Assembly (NCBI RefSeq): GCF_002950945.1
Contig: NZ_CP012673.1
Location: forward strand, 11,236,501-11,300,500
Length of the DNA stretch: 64,000 bases
Direction of reading: 5' to 3'
Source of the DNA: Sorangium cellulosum
GTDB lineage: Bacteria; Myxococcota_A; Polyangia; Polyangiales; Polyangiaceae
Each line of letters opens with the position of its first letter. Position 1 is the stretch's first letter. The notes under the pieces were generated by a model, which was given only the letters and a program-made list of their open reading frames with translations, was not told the origin of the DNA and searched no databases. Below are positions 28,830 through 38,325 of this stretch, one piece after another. Both the position numbers and the translations under genes were made by a program.

Positions 28830-29267
28830 TCACGGTGATGATGGGGTGTCGGCCACGCGCAGCGTGGTGCCATCGATTCCGTACACGGCCAGGCCGCGGT
28901 AGCGATGCGCATCGGCGCTCTGGGTCGACCAGACCTGCGCGCTGCGTTCAAACAACCACTGCATCGGCTCGTCGCCCAGCCGCGCGCGCGCCTGAGGAAT
29001 GGCGCTGCGGGCAGTCGCCCCGTTCGCGTCGGGCAGAGCAAGATCCAGCTTGGTGACGATCTCCTCGATCGGACGATCGCGCATCAAAGCCATACCCAGC
29101 ACAAGCCACATCACCTGCTCGGCAGGCAGACGTCGACGCCGCAGCGTAGCTGTACCGGTCGCGGCGAGCGCCTGCTCGACCCACTCGGCCGGCAAGTTGC
29201 TGCAGATGTTGTTAACTTGAGCGGGACCGATGTAGTCGGCGGCAGTGAGCAGCGCGTCGCATTGGGC
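28830..29267 (-). pseudogene. IS4-family transposase N-terminal fragment
   Basis: The frame encodes the N-terminal domain of IS4-type transposases: [57 protein letters not shown] and YGIDGTTLRVADT, where the DGT motif holds the first catalytic Asp. It stops just after that point, so the rest of the DDE domain is missing. Upstream residues ALLTAADYIGP also look native, but an in-frame TAG at 29268-29270 replaces the normal start. Inactive relic. Confidence 0.8.
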
Positions 29268-29602
29268 CTAGGAACCGCTCTATTTCGAGCCGGAGGTTAC
29301 TTTTTTCTTGCAATTTAACGGAATTTGTGATCGTGGTCCCAGGGCTGGGGGCGCCTGGTGCTTGGTCCGTAGCTCGGTAGCTCGGCGAAGACGCCGCTCG
29401 GCGACGCGTCCGACGGGATGTGCATCGCCCACGTTTCGTCCTTATGGCACCGCGTTCGGTGGTCCGGCGCGCCCGCCCGCGCCCTGCCGCGCAAGGGCCC
29501 CCCTCCGGCGCTCACGCTGCGGCGCAGGGGACGCCGTCCGGCGCTCATGGGGGCTGGGCGGGGGGCGATCGCTGGAGGAGGAGAGGTGATATAGGTGCAC
29601 AG
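29268..29602. other. Intergenic upstream of the SIR2-AAA gene
   Basis: The first ~70 bases include an AT-rich stretch (TTACTTTTTTCTTGCAATTT) that is unusual here and could be promoter DNA for the SIR2-AAA gene or the outer end of the IS relic. The rest has two imperfect GGCGCTCA-containing repeats near 29505 and 29540. No gene recognised. Confidence 0.35.
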
Positions 29603-31453
29603 ATGCCCGTCGAGCCGCGCGTGGATCCCCTCGTCGCACAGCTCCGCGGCGCCTACGAGCAAGGGAACCTGATCGCGTTCGTCGGCGCGGACGTGTCCGC
29701 CGCGGCGGGGCTGCCGACGCGCGAGCAGCTCACCCGGACGTTGATCGAGCGGCTGCGGGGGCGGGGCGGCCGGGCGGACGTCATCGCGGAGGTCGAGGAG
29801 TTCGTCGAGCGGCGGGCGTACCTGAGCGCCCTGTCCGCGGCGGCGGCCGAGCTGGGCAAGGGCGAGTTCGGCAGCGCCGTCGAGGAGGCGCTCCGCGACG
29901 ACGACGTCGAGCTGCCCGAGGTGGTGGTCGCGCTCGCGGCGCTCAGGCCGAGGCTCCGCGCGGTGCTGACGACGAACCTGGACCACCTGCTGGAGCGGGC
30001 GTTCGGCTGGCCAGCCCTCCCGAAGACGCCGGCCGACATCGCGGAGCGGCGCCAGATCATCGTCAAGCTGCACGGGACGCTGCTCGACCAGGGCACGTGG
30101 GTCTTCTCGCGCCGGCACGTCGAGCGCGCGGTCCTCGCGTCGCCGGACCTGCAGGACGGGCTCGCGGAGCTCTTCCACGCCTGCCCCGTGCTCTTCGTGG
30201 GGTGCAGCTTCGTGGAGGACGACCTCGAGCAGATCTTCCAGCAGATGCGCGCGCTCGCGGGCGAGCAGCCGCCGGCGCGCTACGCGCTCCTGCCGCGGGA
30301 GAGCCTGACGCCGTTCCGGACGCGGGTGCTCCAGGAGGCGGGGCTGCTGCTCCTGCCCTACGCGGGCCAGGGCGGGATGCGGGCGGAGGTGCCGGCGATC
30401 CTGCGCAGCCTGCTGCCGCAGAGCAGCGCGAGCACGTGGCCCCCGCAGCCGACCGCGCGGTACGTGCACCGGCTCCGCGAGGAGCACGAGGCGCTGAGCC
30501 GCTTCGAGGAGGGGGCGCCCGTCGTGCTGATGGGGCCGGACCGCTTCGGCAAGACGACCCTGCTGCAGCACCTGGTCGGGCGGATCCGGGCGGGGGAGAA
30601 GGGGCCGGCCAGGGTGGTCGAGATCAACCTGGGGCACCTCGGGACCCACGCGCTGGAGACGGTCGACGCGTGGATGACGAGCTTCGCGGCGTGCCTCGTG
30701 CACGAGCTCGGCGGCGACATGACACTCGCGGAGGGCCTCGCGGCGAGCCCCGTCCCCTGGCTGGTGAAGCTCACCCGGATGGTCGAGCGGCACCTGTTCC
30801 CCTCCCCGCCCGAGCACCTCGTGCTGGCGATCGACGACGCGGACGCGGCCTGGGGGCTGCCCATCCAGGACGACGTGTTCCGGCTGCTGCGCGCGTGGTG
30901 CGAGCTCGGCGGACGCAAGGATCCGTGGAGCCGGTTCCGGCTGCTGCTCTCGCTGTCGTCGTCGCCGGCGCTGCTGAAGGACGGGCCGGCCGAGTCGCCG
31001 TGGAACATCGCGCCGAGCATCCACCTCAGCGATCTGCACGGCGAGCAGCTGCGGGAGCTGCTGCGCCTGCACAACGTGACGTGCACGCGCGACGAGCTGC
31101 GGCTCCTGGAGCAGCGGGTGGGCGGGCACCCGGAGCTCGTCCGGCTCGTGGTGAAGCGGTGGCGGACGTCGGGGGAGGACCTCGAGCGGGTGATCGCGGC
31201 GGAGGAGGAAGGCGGCGGCGCGCTCGCGGAGCACCTGTTCGCGATGGGCGAGCGGCTGCGGCAGGACCCGGCGCTCGTGGACGGCGTGTGCGCGATCCTC
31301 GACACCACGCGGGCGAACGTGGATCCACGCGTGGCGGATCGGCTGCTGCGGGCGGGCGTGGCGGAGCACCACGAGGGGGGGTACCGGATCCGCTTTCCGC
31401 TCTACGAGCGGTACCTGCGGCGCAGGTGGCGGCCGTGGCTCCAGCAAGGGTGA
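29603..31453 (+). CDS. SIR2-like domain fused to AAA/STAND-type NTPase
   Basis: 616-aa predicted cytosolic protein. Residues ~10-255 form a SIR2_2-like fold: VGADVSAAAGLP (normally GAG.S; here Gly to Asp at residue 30), TTNLDHLLERA (Asn125), VKLHGT (His157) and FVGCSFVEDDLEQIF. Residues ~280-616 form an AAA_35-like P-loop NTPase: Walker A GPDRFGKTTLL at 311-321, Walker B LVLAIDDAD at 406-414, GGHPELV sensor-like motif and a winged-helix-like end. SIR2 enzymes consume NAD, and SIR2-NTPase fusions occur in anti-phage systems (for example Thoeris ThsA, AVAST and SIR2-STAND types); this pairing is not one I can assign. An AGGTG stretch precedes the ATG; the longer frame to 29420 is repetitive. 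Apparently a single gene. Confidence 0.78.
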   Translation: MPVEPRVDPLVAQLRGAYEQGNLIAFVGADVSAAAGLPTREQLTRTLIERLRGRGGRADVIAEVEEFVERRAYLSALSAAAAELGKGEFGSAVEEALRDDDVELPEVVVALAALRPRLRAVLTTNLDHLLERAFGWPALPKTPADIAERRQIIVKLHGTLLDQGTWVFSRRHVERAVLASPDLQDGLAELFHACPVLFVGCSFVEDDLEQIFQQMRALAGEQPPARYALLPRESLTPFRTRVLQEAGLLLLPYAGQGGMRAEVPAILRSLLPQSSASTWPPQPTARYVHRLREEHEALSRFEEGAPVVLMGPDRFGKTTLLQHLVGRIRAGEKGPARVVEINLGHLGTHALETVDAWMTSFAACLVHELGGDMTLAEGLAASPVPWLVKLTRMVERHLFPSPPEHLVLAIDDADAAWGLPIQDDVFRLLRAWCELGGRKDPWSRFRLLLSLSSSPALLKDGPAESPWNIAPSIHLSDLHGEQLRELLRLHNVTCTRDELRLLEQRVGGHPELVRLVVKRWRTSGEDLERVIAAEEEGGGALAEHLFAMGERLRQDPALVDGVCAILDTTRANVDPRVADRLLRAGVAEHHEGGYRIRFPLYERYLRRRWRPWLQQG

Positions 31454-31477
31454 CGTGAGCGGGGCTCCGGCAGGCGC

Positions 31478-32284
31478 TCAGTCGTAGAAGCCGATGTCGT
31501 CGATGCAGAAGTCGAAGTCGACCGACGGATCGACCAGGAGCTGGACCGAGTACATCGCCGTCGCGTCGAGCGTCGGGGTGAGCGGCTCCGCGCCCCACTG
31601 GCCCTGCACGAGGTCCTCGAAGGCGATCGCGTGCTGCTCCCACCGATCCGAGAGGGTGAGCGTGTCGGCCCAGTTGTCGTTGCACATCTCCGGCTCGATG
31701 CCGTCGGGGTCGCAGTGCCCGCCTTCCGGCGCCGTGCTCCCGTCCGAGATCATCACCTTCACCCGGTCCGCGGTGCCCGCGGCGATCCTGGCCCAGAACG
31801 TGATGCCCCTGTGCGCCGAGCCGTCGTAGGGCATCTTCACGCCGTAGGGGTTGTTCAGATCGAAGCCGATCGCGGCGCCCCACGCCGTGAAGCCGGATCC
31901 CTGCGTGCAGGCCGCGGTCGTGCTCTGGAGGCGCGCCGGATCGAGCGTGGTCATCGTGAAGGGCTCTGCCTCCTCCCCGGGCGCGGCGGGCGGCGTCTGC
32001 ATCGCCGTCTCGGTGCCGTCGTTGAAGCTGTACCAGTACCCTTCCCTGCCGCCCGCGTCGTTGATGGCGTTGTCGCCGTCCTCCATGTCATCGATCATGT
32101 CGGCGACCGCCGGGAGCACCTCGCCCCCGCCCGAGGTCGATGACAGGCTGCCCGTCGAGCCGGACGCACCGCCCTGTCCTTCCGGCGGGTGGTAGTCGCC
32201 ATCCAGCCCCGCGATGGTGGTACACCCGCTGGCCGCGAGGGCCCACGCAGCCCGCAGCCACTCCGCGCGCTTCCTCTTCGCCAT
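31478..32284 (-). CDS. Secreted lipoprotein with carbohydrate-binding-like beta-sandwich
   Basis: 268-aa protein with a lipoprotein signal (AAWALAASGC) and a Gly/Ser-rich linker. Residues ~75-268 look like a jelly-roll domain of the CBM11/galactose-binding type seen in many myxobacterial exports: MIDDMEDGDNAI, ITFWARIAAGTADRVKVMISDG, WEQHAIAFEDL and the C-terminal VDFDFCIDDIGFYD. The ATG at 32284 follows AGGAAAAGG; the upstream frame to 32446 is discarded. It ends 24 bases from the convergent SIR2-AAA gene. Likely binds polysaccharide at the cell surface. Confidence 0.75.
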   Translation of the reverse strand: MAKRKRAEWLRAAWALAASGCTTIAGLDGDYHPPEGQGGASGSTGSLSSTSGGGEVLPAVADMIDDMEDGDNAINDAGGREGYWYSFNDGTETAMQTPPAAPGEEAEPFTMTTLDPARLQSTTAACTQGSGFTAWGAAIGFDLNNPYGVKMPYDGSAHRGITFWARIAAGTADRVKVMISDGSTAPEGGHCDPDGIEPEMCNDNWADTLTLSDRWEQHAIAFEDLVQGQWGAEPLTPTLDATAMYSVQLLVDPSVDFDFCIDDIGFYD

Positions 32285-32922
32285 ACCTTTTCCTACCGCC
32301 GTCGCGCGGACGCTGTCCACCGCCGCACGCGGCCGAGGTGCCTGTGGAGTCGCGCCCATCGCGCGTCGGGACGGCGGCGGCTCGATGGACGGCCCTGGCC
32401 ATGGCTGCTCGAGCCGCGACTGGGAACCACGGGTCCTGAGCCACACGTCGTGCGGCGCCCTCTAAGGATCTCCGCTGTCCCGGCGGTCGCCGGCGGGGAG
32501 CTGCTCCGGGTGAGCCCGTGCGCCCTGAGCACCCTCGTAGGACGGAAATCGGGGGATGGAAAACGAGGACGGCACGCCGGACGCGCCGCCCCCTTGCCGT
32601 GGCCCGCGGGGGACCCTCGTGGTACGGTCCCCAGGGTGAGCGCCTGTCTGCACCTCGTCGCGTCGCGTTCGTGGCCTTGCCGCGGCGCGCGCAGCGCGCT
32701 CATTCCCCTGCGACCCCGGCTGCTCTGCCCGAGATCGCCCGCACGCTCGTAGGGGAGCGGCCTTCCGGCGCCTCTCGCCGGCCGCTCCCGGGATGAAGCC
32801 GGCTGGCGTCGAGGGCGCCTGCGCGGACGAGCCGGCGCGGAGCACGCGCGCCGTCCAGCTCGCCCGGCGCAGCCCTTCGGCCCGGCCCGGATCGCGTCGA
32901 CGACACAAGGAGATCCCAGCTC
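32285..32922. other. Intergenic, no gene seen
   Basis: About 640 bases between divergent genes. Several overlapping Arg/Pro-rich frames exist on both strands but none has a recognisable motif, ribosome-binding site or hydrophobic pattern. It probably carries the promoters of the lipoprotein gene and rnk. Confidence 0.35.
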
Positions 32923-33345
32923 ATGGCACCTCATTCGAATCCCATCGTCCTCACCGAGTTCGACCGCGATCGGCTCACACGTCTGCTTGAATCGCTGCGC
33001 GCGCGGCCCGGGGGCGATTCCCCGGACCTGGAGGCGCTCGAGACCGAGCTCGACCGCGCGGACGTCGTGAAGCCGGGGGAGATCCCGCCGAACGTGGTCA
33101 CCATGAACTCGAAGGTCGAGCTCGTCGATCTCGACACGCAGGAGCGGCTCTGCCTGACCGTGGTGTTTCCCGGAACCGCCGACGTGAAGAGCGGCCGGAT
33201 CTCGGTGCTCGCGCCGATCGGGCTGGCGCTGCTCGGCTGTCGAGAGGCCGACGAGGTGGAGTGGCCCACGCCGAGCCGCACGCGACGCCTCAGGCTCGAG
33301 CGCATCGTCTACCAGCCCGAGGCGTCAGGCCGCTTCGACATCTGA
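32923..33345 (+). CDS. rnk: Nucleoside diphosphate kinase regulator (Rnk/GreA-like)
   Basis: 140-aa protein of the Rnk family: a short N-terminal helical hairpin (ITLTEFD-like VLTEFDRDRLTRLLE) and a C-terminal GreA/GreB-type FKBP-like domain (VVTMNSKVELVD, LTVVFPGTAD, ISVLAPIGLALLGCREADEVEW). Rnk binds RNA polymerase near the secondary channel and affects nucleoside diphosphate kinase levels in other bacteria. A strong AAGGAGAT ribosome-binding site sits 8 bases before the ATG. It looks monocistronic. Confidence 0.92.
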   Translation: MAPHSNPIVLTEFDRDRLTRLLESLRARPGGDSPDLEALETELDRADVVKPGEIPPNVVTMNSKVELVDLDTQERLCLTVVFPGTADVKSGRISVLAPIGLALLGCREADEVEWPTPSRTRRLRLERIVYQPEASGRFDI

Positions 33346-33382
33346 GCCCGACCGGGTCGCCCAGGAAGCGGCGCGCTACGGC

Positions 33383-34621
33383 TCAGCTGCTCGATCCCCT
33401 CGAGATCGGGACCTCGCCGAGGATCTCGAAGCCGCCGTCCTCGCTCACGGTGATGATGCGGTTGTTCTCGTAGGTCGATCGGATCTCCGGAGAACGAACG
33501 ATGTACCAGCCGGCCGACGGCCTCGTCTGAGCTTCGACGCCCACCTTGTGATCGTCCTCCGAAGCGGTGAGCGCGTTGCCCCACCCGACCTGCCGCTGGA
33601 TGAAGAAGTTGTCGCGAATCGTGGTGGACGAGAAATCGTTCCCCCTGCTCGCGACGTAGTGGTGATTGAGGCCCGCGGTCGCCCCCCAGAAGAAGTTGTC
33701 CTCGATGAGGATGTTGTGGAGCTTGCGCATGTCGGAGCCGTCGACCTCCTGCTTGAACATGATGCTCGCGTTCGAGTAGTCGTCGCCGGAGTTGTAGCCG
33801 TTCGGCCAGGTGCGGTACCCGACCATGTCCCGGGGGCCGCCGAGCAGGTTGCCGCGGAGCACCACGTTGCGCCCAGCGTTGAACTGGAAGGCGTCGTTGT
33901 GCGTGCGCCCGTCGGACGGCGTATCCGTCCCGTTCTTGAACTCGCCGCCGTGGATCCAGCACATCTCGACGGTGGTCTCTTGGTTCGTCCAGTCCGCGGT
34001 GCGCCCGACGAAGTTGACGCCGTCTTCGACGTTCCGGATCTCGCACCAGCGCGCGGTGAAGTTCCCGCCGTGAATGGCGGGCTGTGACTGCAGGAGCAGG
34101 CCGGCGGGGTTGCCGTTGTGCGCCGGAGCGGACTTCCCGCGCTTCGTGAGCCACGCCTCGGGGTCGAACAGCGAATTCTCGATGACGACGTGCGGCGGGT
34201 TGTCCCCATAGTTCACGAGGAGGCCCCGCGGCGAGGGCAATTTCGACGGATCCGGGCCGCGGAAGATGCACTCCTCGAACTTGATCCCGCTGGCCTTCGG
34301 CACGACCGTCCCCCAGAACTCGACTCGCCTGTAGGTGACGTTCGGGGTGGTGAGGCGGATGGTCGTCCCCGAGTTCGCCTCCATCTGCTGGAACTCACCG
34401 GTCCAGATCGGCCCCGTCGTGGTCGGCCCGGGAATGTAGGTCCCCGGGACGAGCGCTGTCCGGTCGGTCACCTCTTCCGCGACGCTCGCGGCGCTCTCGC
34501 CGTCGTCCAGCGAGACATCCCCGACGGCGGTGGACCCTTCATCGGCAGTGCCGCAGCCCGCCGGCAAGCAAAGAACCGCAAGGAGCGACCATGTGATGAA
34601 CCGGCGAATGTTTCGAGACAT
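33383..34621 (-). CDS. Secreted right-handed beta-helix protein (pectate-lyase fold)
   Basis: 412-aa lipoprotein: signal ending LPAGC, then residues ~85-400 with repeated beta-helix coils (VTYRRVEFWGTVV, VVIENSLFDPE, VEMCWIHGGEF, VVLRGNLLGG, ILIEDNFFWG, TIRDNFF, IRSTYENNRIITVSE). HNDAFQFN is typical of beta-helix sugar-binding or lyase proteins. Catalytic residues cannot be assigned, so substrate and activity are open; pectin or another plant polysaccharide is plausible from the neighbouring GH3 gene. GGAGAGGTG lies before the ATG at 34621. Confidence 0.8.
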   Translation of the reverse strand: MSRNIRRFITWSLLAVLCLPAGCGTADEGSTAVGDVSLDDGESAASVAEEVTDRTALVPGTYIPGPTTTGPIWTGEFQQMEANSGTTIRLTTPNVTYRRVEFWGTVVPKASGIKFEECIFRGPDPSKLPSPRGLLVNYGDNPPHVVIENSLFDPEAWLTKRGKSAPAHNGNPAGLLLQSQPAIHGGNFTARWCEIRNVEDGVNFVGRTADWTNQETTVEMCWIHGGEFKNGTDTPSDGRTHNDAFQFNAGRNVVLRGNLLGGPRDMVGYRTWPNGYNSGDDYSNASIMFKQEVDGSDMRKLHNILIEDNFFWGATAGLNHHYVASRGNDFSSTTIRDNFFIQRQVGWGNALTASEDDHKVGVEAQTRPSAGWYIVRSPEIRSTYENNRIITVSEDGGFEILGEVPISRGSSS

Positions 34622-35398
34622 GTTCACCTCTCCCAGGCCCGGGCGCCGGGAGCGTCGTTCGGCGCGCCGGACCATGAAAAACGGCTTCTTGACGGGATCA
34701 TCAGGCCGCGGAGCGCGCTCGAGAGCGTGGGAGAAAGCTCGCTCGAGGGAAGCCCCTCATCTCCTACCTGCGGCCTGACTGGTCCCCTCATTTACACCGC
34801 GAATAAGAATTTTCACCAAGCATCCAGCGAGGCCCTCGACATGTCATCATGTCTTCCATGGTGGGATCTCGCCCGACAGCAATGACACGAGCGAGAGAGG
34901 GCGCCGTCGCTGAAAGGAGCATCATAACACGACCTCAGTCAGCGTGCATTGGTGTGCGGACCAGGGCAACCTCGAAATCACCCTCTGGCAAGCGTCGATG
35001 AGCGCTCTGGCTCTATCGAGGTTCGAGAGCAGGCGTCGCTTAACATTAAAATACTTCTGGGCTCCGACAGCCCCATGGGAAAACAACGTTAGGCCAACAG
35101 CTCGCCCACACATCGGAGCACGGCGAGCCGCTGCTCGTGGTGGAACGCTCGACGCGGCACAGAGCGCCGTGGCCGCCTGCGAGGGTGGGAGAAGGTACGG
35201 GCGGCGTGGCGCAATCCGCCCGAGGTGGATCGGGCACGACCCGACCCAGGCTGGCGCGCGCCCCGACCCCGCGCCGCAGCCGCCTTCCTCGTCCGTTGCC
35301 GCTCGCCCGCGTTTCATCTACGCAACGCGCGTTACGCCACGCGAGGGATCAGGTAGGAGCCTTTCCAAAGTCTTTTCACCACGAAAAGAGGCCAACGA
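34622..35398. other. Long intergenic region, AT-richer in parts
   Basis: About 780 bases between the divergent beta-helix and GH3 genes. Bases ~34790-34830 and ~35040-35060 are AT-rich for this genome and may hold promoters. CTTTTC/GAAAAG arms at 35372-35388 form an inverted repeat just before the GH3 ribosome-binding site, a candidate operator or mRNA hairpin. A 131-codon reverse frame at 34922-35317 has no recognisable features. Confidence 0.35.
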
Positions 35399-38239
35399 AT
35401 GACCACGAAGCACCTGGTTTTCAGAAGAGCGCTCTCGGCGCTCCGCGGCGCCTTCGCGCTGACCGCCGTCGCGGCCTGCTCGTCGGAGCATGCTCCCGCC
35501 GACGTGGGCGAGCCCGCGGCGACCCTCGATCCGACGAACGCCGACCCGGCGGCCCTCGACCCGGCCGAGCGCTTGCCCGACCCGACGGGCGAGACCCCCA
35601 TTTACCTGGACCGCAGCTACTCGCCCGAGGAGCGCGCCGCGGATCTCGTCTCGCGCATGACGCTCGCCGAGAAGGCCAGCCAGATGATCAGCAGCCAGGC
35701 GCCGGCCATCCCGTCGCTCGGCCTCCCGGCGTACGGCTGGTGGAACGAGGCCGCGCACGGCGTCGCGCGCGAGCAGGTGAACGACCGAGGCAACCCGCCC
35801 AACACCATCAACACCACCTCGTACCCCGTCGATCTGTCGCTGGGCGCCACCTGGAACCCCGCGCTCATGTACGACGAGGCGCGCCTGATCTCGGACGAGG
35901 CGCGCGAGGTCTTCCGCGAGAACAAGCTCGACCTCAACTTCTACGCCCCGACGATCAACCTCGCGCGGGATCCGCGCTGGGGCCGCAACGACGAGGCCTT
36001 CAGCGAGGACCCGGTGCTCACCGCCGCCATCGCCGCGCAGTTCGTGAACGGCATGGAGGGCAAGGACCAGCGCGGCCGCCTCCTGCCCGAGGGCGGCGGC
36101 TACCTGAAGGTGAGCACCACGCTCAAGCACTTCGCGGCGAACAACAGCGAGTTCAACCGCCGGAACGGCAGCTCGGACATGGATGAGCGGACGCTGCGCG
36201 AGTACTACACGGCGCAGTTCCGCGACGTCATCCGCGCCTCCGATCCGGCGTCGATCATGAGCGCCTACAACCGCGTCAACGGCGTCCCCGTGGCCGCCAG
36301 CATCCAGCTGAAGGAGGTGCTGGCGCGCGCGACGTTCGGCTTCCGCGGCTTCTTCACCTCGGACTGCGACGCCATCCGCGAGATCCAGGCCGGGCACCGC
36401 TGGCAGCCGCCCGGCTATCCCCACCCGCTCGACGCCGTCGAGCGCCACGCCTTCGCCGCCGTCGCCGGCGAGGATCTCAACTGCAACTGGGGCTATCACG
36501 ACACCTACAGCTACGCGAACACCCTGCCCGACGCCGTCGCGCGCGCCATCCCCACCCCGACGGGCATCTTCAACGAGAACGACGTGGATCCGCTGGTCAC
36601 CCGGCTCTTCGCCGCGCGCGTGCGCCTCGGCGAGTTCGACGACGACGCCGGCGTCCCCTGGGTCACGCAGGCGCGGGCGCGCGTCGCGCCGGGGACCTGG
36701 ACCAACAGCGACGACAACGGCGCCATCACCGAGACGCCCGAGCGGCTCGCCATGGCGCGGAAGGTCGGGGCCGAGGCGATCGTGCTCCTCAAGAACCGCG
36801 AGACCCGGCGCAAGGACGGCAGCACCGGCAAGCTGCTGCCGCTCCGGGTCCCGCGCAGCGGCGGCTTCCGCGTCGCCGTGATCGGCACCTACGCGAACCC
36901 GGCCGAGGTCTTCCTGGGCGGCTACTCCAGCGACCAGGGGCCCGCGGGCAACGCCAAGACGGTGAACGGCTACAGCGGCGTCAAGGCCGCGGTCCAGGCG
37001 ATCAACCCCGCGGCCGTCGTCGACTTCTACCCCGGCGTGACGCCCGAGACCCTGGCCGAGGTGGACGCGGCCTCCGTCGCCGCCGCCGCCGATTACGACG
37101 TCGCGATCGTCTACGTGGGCACCGACGGACGTCACTCGCGCGAGGACGTGGATCGCAGGACGCTCGCGCTGCCGGGCGCGCAGGCCGACCTCATCCGCCA
37201 GGTCGCCGCGCAGAACCCGAGCACCATCGTCTACATGGAGACCGTCGGCCAGATGGACGTCGAGGGCTTCGAGGCCGACGTGGCCGCGCTGCTCTGGAGC
37301 TCCTACAACGGCCAGCGCAAGGGCGAGGCGCTCGCCGACGTCCTGCTCGGCGAGCACAACCCGAGCGGCCGCTTGCCCTTCACCTGGTACACGAACCTCT
37401 CCGATCTGCCGCCGATCGCCGATTACACGGTTCGACCGACGGCGAGCACCCTGGGGCGGACTTACATGTACTTCCAGGGCCCGGTCACCTATCCTTTCGG
37501 CCACGGCCTGAGCTACACGAGCTTCCGCTACACGAACCTGCGCGTGGACCGGACGCGCGTCGACGCGAACGGCACGCTGGGGGTGAGCGTGAACGTCAGC
37601 AATGTCGGGCGCCTCGCCGGCGACGAGGTGGTCCAGCTCTACGTGAGCACACCTGACGCCCCGGCCTCGCTCGAGCGTCCCCGGAAGCGGCTGCGTGCGT
37701 TCCAGAAGATCAGGCTGCGGTCCCTGGAGACCCGACGCGTGACCTTCGAGCTGCCGATCGCCGATCTCGCCTTCTTCGACCAGAAGAAGGGTCATTACGC
37801 CGTCGACGCGGGGACCTACGGGCTCCAGATCGCGCGGTCCGCCGCGGACGACGACATCGAGGCGCAGGCCTCCGTGACGGTGACCGGCGCGCTCCGCCCG
37901 GTGCCCGCGGTCGTGACGGCCAAGCCGCAGGTCGTCGGCGATCACGATCTGGGCATCCAGCAGCGGGTCTTCTTCCCCGTGGGCGCGGAGATCGATCCGC
38001 AGCTCACCGTCTCGCTGAGCGACGAGACGCTCTACGGCTACATCACCAAGGGCGAGAGCCGTCCGCTCCCCGCGGGCATTCAGGTGAGCTTCCTCAGCAA
38101 CCGGCCCGAGGTGGTCTCCGTGGACTCCGGCGGCACGATCCACACGGTCGCGCCCGGGGTGGCCACGGTGACCGCCTCCGTGGAGTACCGCGGCGTCACG
38201 ACGACGGTCGATTTCGTCGTCTACGTGCGATCGACGTGA
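35399..38239 (+). CDS. Glycoside hydrolase family 3 (beta-xylosidase/beta-glucosidase-like) lipoprotein
   Basis: 946-aa exported enzyme; lipobox TAVAAC at Cys27. The GH3 N-domain (IPSLGLPAYGWWNEAAHGVAR, INLARDPRWGRNDEAFSEDP, LKHFAANNSEF) carries the catalytic nucleophile in FFTSDCDAI (Asp322), a form typical of beta-xylosidases. Next come the GH3 C-domain (VLLKNRETRR, GHGLSYTSFRY) and a Fn3-like domain (DEVVQLYVSTPDAPASLERPRKRL). A C-terminal Big_2-like Ig domain (SFLSNRPEVVSVDSGGTI) was added. It probably releases xylose or glucose from plant oligosaccharides at the cell surface. GAGG precedes the ATG; a strong hairpin follows the stop. Confidence 0.93.
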   Translation: MTTKHLVFRRALSALRGAFALTAVAACSSEHAPADVGEPAATLDPTNADPAALDPAERLPDPTGETPIYLDRSYSPEERAADLVSRMTLAEKASQMISSQAPAIPSLGLPAYGWWNEAAHGVAREQVNDRGNPPNTINTTSYPVDLSLGATWNPALMYDEARLISDEAREVFRENKLDLNFYAPTINLARDPRWGRNDEAFSEDPVLTAAIAAQFVNGMEGKDQRGRLLPEGGGYLKVSTTLKHFAANNSEFNRRNGSSDMDERTLREYYTAQFRDVIRASDPASIMSAYNRVNGVPVAASIQLKEVLARATFGFRGFFTSDCDAIREIQAGHRWQPPGYPHPLDAVERHAFAAVAGEDLNCNWGYHDTYSYANTLPDAVARAIPTPTGIFNENDVDPLVTRLFAARVRLGEFDDDAGVPWVTQARARVAPGTWTNSDDNGAITETPERLAMARKVGAEAIVLLKNRETRRKDGSTGKLLPLRVPRSGGFRVAVIGTYANPAEVFLGGYSSDQGPAGNAKTVNGYSGVKAAVQAINPAAVVDFYPGVTPETLAEVDAASVAAAADYDVAIVYVGTDGRHSREDVDRRTLALPGAQADLIRQVAAQNPSTIVYMETVGQMDVEGFEADVAALLWSSYNGQRKGEALADVLLGEHNPSGRLPFTWYTNLSDLPPIADYTVRPTASTLGRTYMYFQGPVTYPFGHGLSYTSFRYTNLRVDRTRVDANGTLGVSVNVSNVGRLAGDEVVQLYVSTPDAPASLERPRKRLRAFQKIRLRSLETRRVTFELPIADLAFFDQKKGHYAVDAGTYGLQIARSAADDDIEAQASVTVTGALRPVPAVVTAKPQVVGDHDLGIQQRVFFPVGAEIDPQLTVSLSDETLYGYITKGESRPLPAGIQVSFLSNRPEVVSVDSGGTIHTVAPGVATVTASVEYRGVTTTVDFVVYVRST

Positions 38240-38247
38240 TCGGAGGG

Positions 38248-38276
38248 GGTGCCGTGGAGCTCCGCTCCACGGCACC
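38248..38276 (+). terminator. Hairpin after the GH3 gene
   Basis: A perfect 13-bp stem GGTGCCGTGGAGC / GCTCCACGGCACC with a 3-base loop, 9 bases after the GH3 stop. Likely a terminator that separates GH3 from the FG-GAP gene; no T-run. Confidence 0.65.
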
Positions 38277-38325
38277 AGCCCCTGCTCGATCGAGCAGCCG
38301 CGCGCGGGTAAAGTACCGGCGAGGG

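Noticed and set aside
34922-35317. 131-codon reverse frame in the GH3 upstream region
   Set aside because: No recognisable domain; local AT-rich patches and lack of a start signal favour regulatory DNA.
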